Shown here: one piece after another, positions 52,409 through 60,723 of the stretch | How positions within the stretch are numbered: the stretch's first letter is position 1 | How the letters are laid out: every line of letters begins with the position of its first letter | Origin: Acidobacteriota bacterium | GTDB lineage: Bacteria > Acidobacteriota > Terriglobia > Terriglobales > Acidobacteriaceae | Reading direction: 5' to 3' | Assembly (NCBI GenBank): GCA_013289795.1 | Contig: JABCZH010000010.1 | Span: forward strand, 99,308 to 163,307 | DNA: 64,000 nucleotides | Position numbers and translations under genes: made by a program | Notes under the pieces: generated by a model | Databases searched by the model: none | The model's input: the letters and a program-made list of their open reading frames with translations, nothing else | What the model was told of the DNA's origin: nothing

Positions 52409-53622
52409 TCGTGCCCGCGAGCTCACGAAACATAATTCATCTGCCGAAAGGCTTCAGTTTTTCCGCCCTAGCCGCTGGAATCAAGGCCAGCGGACGGCCT
52501 GATCTCGCCCTCGTCGAAGCGGTTCCCGGCACAACCGCCGCTGCCCTATTCACCAGGAACCTGGTTGCCGCTGCCCCCGTGGAAGTCGGCCGGGCCCATT
52601 TGTCGAAGGTCAACGGCAGTGTGCGAGCGGTTATCGTCAATTCTGGCAATGCAAATTGCGCTACTGGGAAAGCAGGTATCCGCGCATGCAAACAGATTTG
52701 CCAACAACTAGCCAAGGGGCTGGGTATTCGCCCGGAGGAAGTCTTCCCATCCTCCACAGGAATCATTGGTGTCCCGCTGCCAGCTGAAAAGATTGTTAAG
52801 AAGCTACCTGAGCTGGTTGGGAGCCGCGAGCCAACGCCAGCCGCCCTCGACCGGTTCACCCAGGCCATCATGACCACCGATACTCGGCAAAAGTCCGCAT
52901 CGGCACGGTTCAGTACGCGTTCCGCGGAAGTCAAATTGCTGGGGGTTGCCAAAGGTTCAGGAATGATTCATCCACAGCTCGCGACCATGCTGGTCTATCT
53001 GTTCACCGACGTTGCCGCTACTTCTGTCGAACTGAAGCGACTGCTGCGTAAGACCTGCGACCACAGTTTCAACAGCATTTCAGTCGATGGTGACACCTCC
53101 ACCAACGACACCGTTTTGCTGCTTGCGTCGGGACAGAGCGGGATTCGACTAAAGGACGCCGGAGTCCAGAAGAAGTTTGCCCACGCGCTGTCTGAGGTCT
53201 GCCAATCACTGGCCGAACAGATCGTCTCTGATGGCGAGGGTGTGCAGCACGTGATTCATCTCTTCATAGAGCAGGCGAAGAATCGGCGGGAGGCTTTGCA
53301 GGTTGCGAGAACGATCGCTCACTCCTTATTGGTCAAGACCGCCTGGGCAGGAGCCGATCCTAACTGGGGCCGCATCCTGGCTGCAGTGGGGCGGAGCGGC
53401 GTGGCTCTCGATCCAAAGTTGGTTAACATTTACATCGGCAAGCAGATGGTTTGCAAAGGTGGAGCGGGTTGCCGGTTTGACGAGGCTGGCGCTCATCAAG
53501 ACCTCGCACAGCCCAGCTGTGACATTCGAGTGCGACTCGGTTGCGGGCGCAGCAGGGTGGCCTTTGTCACCACTGACCTGACAGCGGCGTACGTCGGAAT
53601 CAATGCGGACTACTCCACCTAG
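52405..53622 (+). CDS. argJ: bifunctional ornithine acetyltransferase / N-acetylglutamate synthase
   Basis: ArgJ transfers the acetyl group from N-acetylornithine to glutamate. The 405-residue precursor cleaves itself before a conserved Thr, here in HPQLATMLVYLFTD. Other family features are KGFSFSALAAGIKASG, VNSGNANCATGKAG, PSSTGIIGVPLP, KGSGMIHP, SVDGDTSTNDTVLLLASG, ADPNWGRILAAVGRSG and the terminal NADYST. The ATG overlaps the argA stop (ATGA). With argA it makes the cyclic route refillable. Confidence 0.95.
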   Translation: MIVPASSRNIIHLPKGFSFSALAAGIKASGRPDLALVEAVPGTTAAALFTRNLVAAAPVEVGRAHLSKVNGSVRAVIVNSGNANCATGKAGIRACKQICQQLAKGLGIRPEEVFPSSTGIIGVPLPAEKIVKKLPELVGSREPTPAALDRFTQAIMTTDTRQKSASARFSTRSAEVKLLGVAKGSGMIHPQLATMLVYLFTDVAATSVELKRLLRKTCDHSFNSISVDGDTSTNDTVLLLASGQSGIRLKDAGVQKKFAHALSEVCQSLAEQIVSDGEGVQHVIHLFIEQAKNRREALQVARTIAHSLLVKTAWAGADPNWGRILAAVGRSGVALDPKLVNIYIGKQMVCKGGAGCRFDEAGAHQDLAQPSCDIRVRLGCGRSRVAFVTTDLTAAYVGINADYST

Positions 53623-53859
53623 ATCTTCTGGGTGCTCCAAGAATGCAGAAACGTGGGTCATCAGCCGCTGGCCCCCTATGAAGAGGCCGCGAGATTCCAA
53701 TGGAGAGATGGTTGTTCCAAGTGTAACAATAGCGATTATCCATGTAACCGTTGATTTCGCCTAGAACGATGGTACCCTGCAACCGTCGGCGAGGTTCAAT
53801 TGCTACTTTGACAGGCTGGATTGGTGTTCGCCTGATTCAGTTGAAGATGGAGGAACGCT
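53623..53859. other. intergenic region before the PstS-like gene
   Basis: TGTAAC occurs at 53722-53727 and 53743-53748, two helical turns apart. A perfect TTGACA lies at 53808-53813, with only a weak CCTGAT 17 bases on. These are candidate control sites for the downstream gene; no classical Pho box (CTGTCAT repeats) is seen. Confidence 0.35.
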
Positions 53860-54933
53860 ATGAAAGTAACGGCAAGACCTTCGACGTCCAACATTCCGCC
53901 GCGACGCTCCCGTTCCGGTTCGCACATCCGGCTGGCGTCTGTGCTTGTTCTCGGGCTCTGCTGCGCATTTACTGAAGCTCAGGACACGGTTGTTCTTGTG
54001 GGTTCCGGATCGAGCGTCCCAGCGCCCCTTTATGCTCGCTGGGCGCAAGAGTACGGCAAACGCAACCCCCATATCCAGATGAGGTACGTTCCCTTGGGTA
54101 CTAGCGAAGGGATCAAGCAAATCTCCCACGGCAGCGGCGATTTTGGCGCCGGTGAAGTCTTGCTTACCGCCAAGGAAAGGGCGGACGATGCACTCACTGA
54201 ACTGCCAGCTGTACTCATTGCCATTGTTCCCATCTACAACCTCCCCGGTGCCGGCCGGGACCTTCGGCTTTCTGGGGAAGTGTTAGCCGACATGTTCCTG
54301 GGCGACGTGAAGACGTGGAATGCGCCGCAGATTGTCAAGCTCAATCCCGGCATCACCTTGCCGAATATGCCGATTCAGGTGGTCAATCGGCCCCCCGGCA
54401 AAGGCTCGAACTACGTGTTCACTGACTTTCTCTCCAAGACGAGTCCTAAATTTCGCGCTCAAATCGGCGTCACCCCTTCGCCCAGTTGGCCGGTCGGAGT
54501 GGCCGCGGAACGCAGTTCCGATATGGCAGACAAAGTAAAGAGTCAACCCGGCAGTATTGGCTTTGTGGAACTACAGTACGCGCTGAAGAACAATATTTCT
54601 CAAGTCGCCGTCCTGAACCCAGCCGGTAAGTTTGTCCGAGCTTCCAGTCAGAGCATAGCAGCGGCATGTCAGGCGGCAGAGGAACCGCGGTGGGATAGCT
54701 TTTCCGCTTCGTTAACCAATGCAACGGGAGCAGACTCCTTCCCCATCACCAGTTTTACCTGGATTTACTTGCGAGCCAAGTCCTCTGATTCAGCCCGTAC
54801 GGCTGAGTTAGGCGATTTCCTGAGTTGGGTATACGAGGACGGCCAGCAATTTGCAAGCCAGGAAGGTTACACAGAACTGCCACCCCCTCTGCTTGCGGCA
54901 CTGAGAAAAAAAATAAAAACGTTGCGGCAGTAG
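53860..54933 (+). CDS. PstS-like periplasmic oxyanion-binding protein
   Basis: A 357-residue substrate-binding protein with a signal segment (about 24-43, ending TEAQD). The PstS layout is clear: VLVGSGSSVPAPLYARWAQE, then QMRYVPLGTSEGIKQI, DFGAGEVLLT and VVNRPPGKGSNYVFTDFLS. The typical phosphate loops (SIGSGAG, DFGASD, RSDGSGT) are changed to PLGTSEG, DFGAGE and RPPGKGSN. Phosphate binding may therefore be weaker or replaced by another ligand. No pstC, pstA, pstB or phoU is near. GGAGG precedes the ATG. Confidence 0.82.
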   Translation: MKVTARPSTSNIPPRRSRSGSHIRLASVLVLGLCCAFTEAQDTVVLVGSGSSVPAPLYARWAQEYGKRNPHIQMRYVPLGTSEGIKQISHGSGDFGAGEVLLTAKERADDALTELPAVLIAIVPIYNLPGAGRDLRLSGEVLADMFLGDVKTWNAPQIVKLNPGITLPNMPIQVVNRPPGKGSNYVFTDFLSKTSPKFRAQIGVTPSPSWPVGVAAERSSDMADKVKSQPGSIGFVELQYALKNNISQVAVLNPAGKFVRASSQSIAAACQAAEEPRWDSFSASLTNATGADSFPITSFTWIYLRAKSSDSARTAELGDFLSWVYEDGQQFASQEGYTELPPPLLAALRKKIKTLRQ

Positions 54934-54987
54934 CTTCGTTTGTCACTACCTTTGGCGAGATCCGCCGGGCTTATTGGTGAGGAAAAG

Positions 54988-55476
54988 ATGCAAAGCCGAT
55001 TCATCAACGTTTGTCTTGCCTGGGTGACTTCTCTTGCCTTGGCGCAGCAGCCAGCGACGCCGCCTAAGCCCGGCGGGAGCCAGCCAACCAGCAGCACTTC
55101 AGCCGAGTTGAATCTGAAAGACCTGTTTCAATCGAAGATCAAGACTGAATGGGAAGCTCTCAAGAACAAAGACAAGAAGGCTTATGGAGAGCTGCTCGCA
55201 GATGACTACCAGGGTGTTGAGGTCGACGGCCGGGGAGAACGGAACAAGATCCAGGCCCTTAACGAGATAGCGGATACGAACGTTTTCAACTACACACTGT
55301 GGGGCTACAAACTGATTCCGCTGGGGCCAGACGCTGCTTTCGCGATCTACGAAGTTAATCTGCAGTTCCCGCCCAGATCGGTCGTACGTTTTTCCAGAGT
55401 TTACATCACCGAATTGTGGGTCAAGCGCGCAGGAGAGTGGAAGGAGTTGCACTACCAGGAGACACACGTTAAGTAG
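54988..55476 (+). CDS. secreted NTF2/SnoaL-like protein
   Basis: A 162-residue exported protein: signal peptide 1-20 (MQSRFINVCLAWVTSLALAQ), Pro/Gly/Ser linker, then a NTF2-like cone: FQSKIKTEWEALKNKDKKAYG, ELLADDYQGVEVDGRGER and the closing YITELWVKRAGEWKELHYQ. Function unknown, ligand binding likely. ATG 54988 follows GAGGAAA; a TTG at 54940 is an alternative. It is 54 bases after the PstS-like gene and could be cotranscribed. A second NTF2-like secreted protein is at 16570; the two are only distantly alike. Confidence 0.75.
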   Translation: MQSRFINVCLAWVTSLALAQQPATPPKPGGSQPTSSTSAELNLKDLFQSKIKTEWEALKNKDKKAYGELLADDYQGVEVDGRGERNKIQALNEIADTNVFNYTLWGYKLIPLGPDAAFAIYEVNLQFPPRSVVRFSRVYITELWVKRAGEWKELHYQETHVK

Positions 55477-55546
55477 AGACCAGCGCCAGTGTGATGACAC
55501 TGACGCTGACTCAGCAGCTAATGATCAGTCGCCTAACTCGCACCCA

Positions 55547-56206
55547 TCATTGACAATCGACGATCGGAGAGAACACTGATTCCGAGTCGCAAGGCGGCAG
55601 CGAGCGTTTCTTGCTCTCCTGTGCAGGATTGTGCCGCAGCACCCACAGCCCTTCGCCGTTCGTGATGTAAATCAAGTTACGAGTGTCTTCTGCCAGAACC
55701 TTCGTGACCCCATCGAAGGTTTGAAGGGTTCGTGGATTCCTCGGATCACTCAGGTCCAGTACTCTAATGGACTCGGTGCGGAGCGCGGTCGCGCTATTCC
55801 CGGCCGGGGACTTCGCCGGAGTGAGTTCATGTTGAGTGCCTCCGGCGGAAGAGCTGTCTGGAGTCTCGGCCAAAGCCAGCCCGCTTCCCAGCATCTCCAG
55901 TTTCTCGTCGCTGCCCGATCCGGACAAGGTTACATTCTTGACCACATTCGGATGCTCTGGCTGAGTCACGTCGACAACTGTGAACCCCTCTTTCGCCGTC
56001 TGCTGAATGTATAGGTACTCCTTGGAGCCTTGCTGGCGCAGCAACAGTTGACTCACCGGAGTCCCCGGCAAAGGCAGATGGGCGATGACGCTGGCTTTCT
56101 GAGTTGGAGGCTCGACCTTGGTCTTCGCCACGGCGTTCGTCGCCACTAGCGTTGATAGGACAAGAGCAAACAGGATATTCAAGAGTCTGTGAGAAATCGT
56201 CTTCAT
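55547..56206 (-). CDS. exported LVIVD-repeat-like protein
   Basis: A 219-residue protein with a signal peptide (about 7-27, ending AVAKT). Two segments, FTVVDVTQPEHPNVVKNV and IRVLDLSDPRNPRTLQTF, have the pattern of LVIVD/beta-propeller repeats (a strand, then Asp-x-Ser/Thr-x-Pro-x-x-Pro). Between them is a low-complexity Ser/Ala/Gly stretch. The chain ends in a Cys-containing tail (LPPCDSESVFSPIVDCQ). The fold would be a partial propeller, so it may pair with another protein. AAGGGGG lies before the ATG. Function unknown. Confidence 0.68.
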   Translation of the reverse strand: MKTISHRLLNILFALVLSTLVATNAVAKTKVEPPTQKASVIAHLPLPGTPVSQLLLRQQGSKEYLYIQQTAKEGFTVVDVTQPEHPNVVKNVTLSGSGSDEKLEMLGSGLALAETPDSSSAGGTQHELTPAKSPAGNSATALRTESIRVLDLSDPRNPRTLQTFDGVTKVLAEDTRNLIYITNGEGLWVLRHNPAQESKKRSLPPCDSESVFSPIVDCQ

Positions 56207-56286
56207 AACTACCCCCTTGGTGTTTGTCAATCGTGACGTGCGAGGGCCACTGTGGGGACGGCAACCCCGAATGCAGGCAGGCGATA

Positions 56287-56634
56287 TCATGCGCGGGGCG
56301 GAGGACGATTGTAGACGCAGTTGTCGATTTCTGTGCCGGGCAGGTCTTCCTCTGGGAAGGCAATCCTGGCGACAAATGCCGGAGGGGAGGGTAAGTGGAC
56401 TGTCTTGAGCGGGGCAGACCAGTGCTGCGCAAGCCGGTCACGGTGCTGGATCTTGGCATTTTCTGAATTGGATCGAGCGGTGGGCACATTACTGCCGGAC
56501 TGGTGAAAAACGCGGTCGGCAAGCGTAATCGAAAGAGAGGCGACCGCCACGCACACAACCAGATTGCGCCTGGTGAACCGGTCCCAACCAGCCCCCCCGG
56601 ATATACACGAACGTGATGCGGAACGATCCGTCAT
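56287..56634 (-). CDS. possible small signal-anchored protein
   Basis: A 115-residue open frame with one hydrophobic helix (RRNLVVCVAVASLSITLAD, about residues 22-40) after a short basic N-terminus, then a polar tail ending in a Pro/Arg-rich segment. It sits between the LVIVD-type gene and the lipoprotein gene on the same strand. No ribosome site is seen before the ATG and no family is recognised. Codon use looks only partly like the neighbours, so it may be spurious. Confidence 0.35.
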   Translation of the reverse strand: MTDRSASRSCISGGAGWDRFTRRNLVVCVAVASLSITLADRVFHQSGSNVPTARSNSENAKIQHRDRLAQHWSAPLKTVHLPSPPAFVARIAFPEEDLPGTEIDNCVYNRPPPRA

Positions 56635-56820
56635 GGGTGCTACGTACAGTATAAGGCAACTGCCCGCTGCGTGGGCGGGCGATCAGAAGTCGCTCCCGGT
56701 GGAGAAAATGCGGGCGGTGCCGCGTCGACACTTGTGCCTCTGAAGGCGTGGCCAAGATATAGGGTTCGGCGGCGTGGCTAAGAGCCGCGCCGCCTGACGG
56801 AAACCTCCCGGGTTCATCCC

Positions 56821-58665
56821 TTACTGCTGCGCATAGACAACGATACAACCGTTAGCGCTTTGGGTCGTACACCCCGCGCCCGCCTGGAGAGGCACAAACG
56901 CGTGGTTGTTGCTCGAGTCCACCGAGATGCTGTGAGAATTGCTGTTGGTTGCGACGCTCTGTAGCCAAAGGTTGGTCTTGGCGTCAATCACGCCCATCAC
57001 CGGACCGGTTGGCATGTCTCTTGCTGCCAGGTAGTAGCGATTGTCTCCGGAGTTGTACCAGATTTCATCAACCCCACCGACCTCAGTGATGGTGGCAAGG
57101 ATTTTGCCCGATGTGCCGTCGATCACGTATTCGTTGGGAGGAAAAGCCTCGCCATCGTGGTCCCCGCACCCGACCAGGAAATTGTTCCCTGGCCCTTGCA
57201 CGATGCTGGTGGGCATACAGTTCGGCATCGGGAAACTGTTTTCAACAAATGGCCCATTCGGACTTCCGAGGTTCGGATTGATAACATCCACAGTGCCGAC
57301 CGTCAGATTGGTTGCGCTCGCGTTCGAATTGGTAAGCAGAAAACGGCCCGTATTGGGATTGAAAGCCGACCCGCCGATTCCAGCAATAGAGACCGCCCCG
57401 ACGCAGCCGGCCGAGGGCGGATTCTGGCTGGCGCAATACGATCCATCGGGATTGAGCATGGGCCCATGATGGCAAGCCCGATCGGGACCAAGAATATTTA
57501 CTCCGGCTCCGTGACCGCTGACGCCCGAGAGAACCGTGGTGGAAGGATCTGGGCAAGGAAACCCGGCCGTTGCATTGAGGCCACCATCGTCCACGACCAC
57601 GCCGGTGTTGTTTGCGGCCGCGCCATCGTAGTAGATTTGCCCGAGGATGCAAGTGGGAGGGTTGATGGGCCCGGCGGCCGGTGCATTGTTCCCTTGTCCA
57701 AGTCCGACGACCGGGGGACCGTAAGGCGTCTGGTTGGCGAAGGGCAGGCAGTGATCCGCAGTGAACGTCCCGGTCGGGCTCACAATATTCGTAACGTCGG
57801 CGATCGTCACGAACGGAAATCCAGGATCGCCGTTTGCAACCAGCAGGAGGGTCCTTCCTTTGGACACTCCGATAGACATCTCGTCGGACCTCAAGTCTCC
57901 ACATGTGGCATCGGAAAACGCCCGGCCGTTGGCGGAGGCGACACAAGGAGCGATGCCAGATGGGCCGTCATAGTCGGGAGACACGCCAGTGGGAAACTCG
58001 GCGATCACCTTTGGCCCGGGCGGAAGCACATTGCCGGCGGTGAAAGTTGTCGTCGTGAGATCGAATGCTACGACACTGGCACTGCCGTTACCGACGAATA
58101 GAGTCTTATTATCCGGGCTCAAAACCTCACCATCAGGAGCTGAAAGCGGATTCACGCCGTTGGCACGTGCCGCACAGCACTGTGCGCCAGGGAAGCCCCC
58201 GAACAGATTATTGGCGCCGAACCCGGGAATGTGGAAGTTGAGCGTGCGGCAGCCGAACCGGGTCCAGTTACCCAATCCGGTCACAATGGGCGGAATGAAA
58301 AACGTCTTCGTGGCATCGGTTGCGCAGGAACTGGCATTGATTCCGCCGCCGGCCACACCGTTCGCGCCAGCAAAAAGGTTAACAGCTATGTCCTGCTGGG
58401 TGTCCACCACCACCACGTCCAAGCCGATTCGATCCGACACGAAGAACCGGTGATTTACGGAATCGACCACGCTTATGTCGAAGGAGTTGAAAGGGCCGCC
58501 GGGTTCGCCGGTGGGATTATGCTCCGGCACCGGGATGATATCGATGCCAGTGTAGCCGTCGTTGGTCGTGGTGCCGCATACCGGACAGTTCTTGGCTGTC
58601 CCGCAGCCGCTCGTCAGCACGAATAGCACGGTGAGAAGAATAGTAAGTAGAATTCGCGATCTCAT
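56821..58665 (-). CDS. large lipoprotein, beta-propeller-like, Cys-rich
   Basis: A 614-residue exported protein. The signal peptide ends in the lipobox LTSGC, so Cys21 would be lipidated. The mature part has repeating segments such as FNSFDISVVDSVNHRFFVSD, SPDNKTLFVGNGSASVVAFD, NPNTGRFLLTNSNASATNL and SISVDSSNNHAFVPL, typical of YVTN/NHL-type propellers. It has about 20 Cys, many in short pairs, suggesting disulfides or metal sites. Strong AGGAGGAG precedes the ATG. Function unknown; perhaps surface display or redox. Confidence 0.72.
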   Translation of the reverse strand: MRSRILLTILLTVLFVLTSGCGTAKNCPVCGTTTNDGYTGIDIIPVPEHNPTGEPGGPFNSFDISVVDSVNHRFFVSDRIGLDVVVVDTQQDIAVNLFAGANGVAGGGINASSCATDATKTFFIPPIVTGLGNWTRFGCRTLNFHIPGFGANNLFGGFPGAQCCAARANGVNPLSAPDGEVLSPDNKTLFVGNGSASVVAFDLTTTTFTAGNVLPPGPKVIAEFPTGVSPDYDGPSGIAPCVASANGRAFSDATCGDLRSDEMSIGVSKGRTLLLVANGDPGFPFVTIADVTNIVSPTGTFTADHCLPFANQTPYGPPVVGLGQGNNAPAAGPINPPTCILGQIYYDGAAANNTGVVVDDGGLNATAGFPCPDPSTTVLSGVSGHGAGVNILGPDRACHHGPMLNPDGSYCASQNPPSAGCVGAVSIAGIGGSAFNPNTGRFLLTNSNASATNLTVGTVDVINPNLGSPNGPFVENSFPMPNCMPTSIVQGPGNNFLVGCGDHDGEAFPPNEYVIDGTSGKILATITEVGGVDEIWYNSGDNRYYLAARDMPTGPVMGVIDAKTNLWLQSVATNSNSHSISVDSSNNHAFVPLQAGAGCTTQSANGCIVVYAQQ

Positions 58666-58763
58666 CGAATCTCCTCCTGCGATTTCCCTTGTTGGCCGCT
58701 GTCTCTAGTTAGAGCGGTGTAACGACAAACTGGCGAATCAAAAACCGAGCGCGCCCAAATTCG

Positions 58764-60332
58764 TTAGAACCTGAACTGAATGCGTTGCAGCAACACCGTG
58801 AAATTCTGCGGCTCTTGCCCTGTAGTGCTGGGCTCCTTAAGCCGATCGACGGCCACGTTCACCTGGTACTTCACCCAATAGTTGAGATACCAGTTGAGTC
58901 CAAACGTGAACTCGTCGGTATGGTCGATGAAAGTGCTGACAAATCCTGGCGTGAGCGGATTGTTAAGGAGGTTTATGCCGGGCTCATGCGCCTCGATACT
59001 GTCGTAGCGGAAGGCGAGTTCAAAAGCTCCCCACCCGCTGCCTCCTCCTCCACCCGGACTTTCCGGTCCCATGAATGGATGCTTCACTTTGGGAGTTCCG
59101 TTTTCCGGGCGGGTTTCACCAGTCAACAGGTAGGTGATCTGGCCGTAGCCAGCTTTGGCCACAATTCCGGGAAGAGTAGTGAACCCCAAGTTGTCGGACT
59201 GTTCGGAACCCACGCTTTGCCTGAATTGGTTGAGCTGATCGTACTCCGCACGCACCCCCCAAGGTCCGTGTACCCAGGTGAGTTCGCCGTTGTAACGCTG
59301 GCTGGGACCGTTGACCCGGAACTGCGGGAAGAAAGTGTAAGCGGCGTCAGGCAGGGTGCCGCTGAAACTCAACTCGTTGGAAAGTCCCCGGTTCTTGCCG
59401 TAGCCAACCGATCCGCCAAAGGCCAAGCCTTGGAACAGGTTGTCCTTCTTTTTTCTCCAGGGATAGAAGCGCAAGCGGCCAATGATTTCCGGCTGATTGG
59501 TCGTGTTGTTGGCCAGGATTCCTTTGCCATTGAACGCTCCCGCCCACCACTGCATGATCCCGCCAGAAATATCGCCGTGAAGGGTAACACCCGGGCTGCG
59601 GTAGGAGGTGGCCGCGGACGGATACAGCAGTGATGCCAGCGATCGTTCCACGAAATCCAGGTTGGTGGCGCCGGTCAGGGTTTCCTGCGCGAACGGTTCC
59701 TTGAACTGGCCGACCTGAACCTGAAATTCGGGTTTATAGCGTGCGTTTACGTAGAGATCGCGAAGAATCAGACCGTTGCCAGCGGCCGCATCCGCCAGAA
59801 AGGCGAAGTCATAGTGAGTGCCGTAGTTGCCCTGGAAGCCGAAGCGGGCCCGCCGAATCAGGAACGTGTCAGGCGGGGCGCCGTCCCCGCTGTAAGCGCG
59901 GTAGTCGCTCTGGAAGTATCCGTAGGGTTGGATTTGAAACTTCCCGTCACTGCTCCGGATGAAAAAATGCTCGCCATTCCACCCTGCGACGACTGGAGTC
60001 TCCTTTTTGTCAGCGGGCTTCGCCGCCGGAGCCTGGTCCACCAGGTTGGCGTTCAGCAGCCTTACGCCATCACCAGCCGGCAGGTTGGTCTGGACCGCGT
60101 CGGTTTCAGCGACCTCGGCTCTGCCTTCGGCTAGCTTCTGCACGATTGCCTTCAGTTCCTCAATCGTCTTCCGCTGCGCCGCCACCTCGCTACGAAGTTC
60201 GTTCACCTCCGCCTTGCTCGCGCCCGTCGACGCCGATGCGCCGGCTTTGCCGGCAGGTTCCTGAGTTTGAGCCAGCGACTGTGAGGTTGCGAAGAACATC
60301 AGCAAAACGATGTAGGTTGTCAGCCAGCGCAT
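58764..60332 (-). CDS. OprP/OprO-type phosphate-selective porin
   Basis: A 522-residue outer-membrane protein: signal peptide (MRWLTTYIVLLMFFATSQS, cleaved near AQTQ), a coiled coil (AEVNELRSEVAAQRKTIEEL) and a C-terminal barrel (about 110-522) of the porin O/P family (FQIQPYGYFQSDYRAYSG, IRRARFGFQGNYGTHYDFAF, QVGQFKEPFAQETLTGATNL, NLDFVERSLAS). It ends in RFQ... IQFRF. Family members take up phosphate or polyphosphate through a narrow pore. A periplasmic PstS-like protein is encoded 4 kb away, so an anion uptake link is plausible. GGAGAGGAC precedes the ATG. Confidence 0.87.
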   Translation of the reverse strand: MRWLTTYIVLLMFFATSQSLAQTQEPAGKAGASASTGASKAEVNELRSEVAAQRKTIEELKAIVQKLAEGRAEVAETDAVQTNLPAGDGVRLLNANLVDQAPAAKPADKKETPVVAGWNGEHFFIRSSDGKFQIQPYGYFQSDYRAYSGDGAPPDTFLIRRARFGFQGNYGTHYDFAFLADAAAGNGLILRDLYVNARYKPEFQVQVGQFKEPFAQETLTGATNLDFVERSLASLLYPSAATSYRSPGVTLHGDISGGIMQWWAGAFNGKGILANNTTNQPEIIGRLRFYPWRKKKDNLFQGLAFGGSVGYGKNRGLSNELSFSGTLPDAAYTFFPQFRVNGPSQRYNGELTWVHGPWGVRAEYDQLNQFRQSVGSEQSDNLGFTTLPGIVAKAGYGQITYLLTGETRPENGTPKVKHPFMGPESPGGGGGSGWGAFELAFRYDSIEAHEPGINLLNNPLTPGFVSTFIDHTDEFTFGLNWYLNYWVKYQVNVAVDRLKEPSTTGQEPQNFTVLLQRIQFRF

Positions 60333-60723
60333 GGTGTCCTCTCCGATGATGATTTGCAAAGCGGGCCAATCCCCAAGGAACGCGGACGCACAGGTCGCAC
60401 GTTGCCTTGTTCGTTGTGGCCACGAACCGAAAAAAGATGTCTAAAGTTGCGTATGAATTCTGTCCGGTATGAAAAGCGGACCAGTTGGGCGGTTTACCAC
60501 ATCAAAATATGATCTGTCAAGAAAACTTTTTCGAGCCGTCGCGGAAGATAACTCTGGCAACAACTATTCTGGCACAACGAAGTTTAGTCGGGAGTAAACG
60601 CTGGCAAAGCGTCGAATCGATTCCCGTCGCGGATCGATTGGTACCAAGAAACGTTTCCGGTTCTGGAGATTATTCGCTCCGTGCCGTAGTATCTTGCTGT
60701 AGCTTTGGCTAGAAACGAGGGCT
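60333..60723. other. 391-base divergent intergenic region
   Basis: The region separates the porin and aminotransferase genes. A small hairpin GTCCG (60462-60466) / CGGAC (60477-60481) and a TAGTAT (60687-60692) without a good -35 are the only marks seen. No Pho box was found. Confidence 0.35.
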
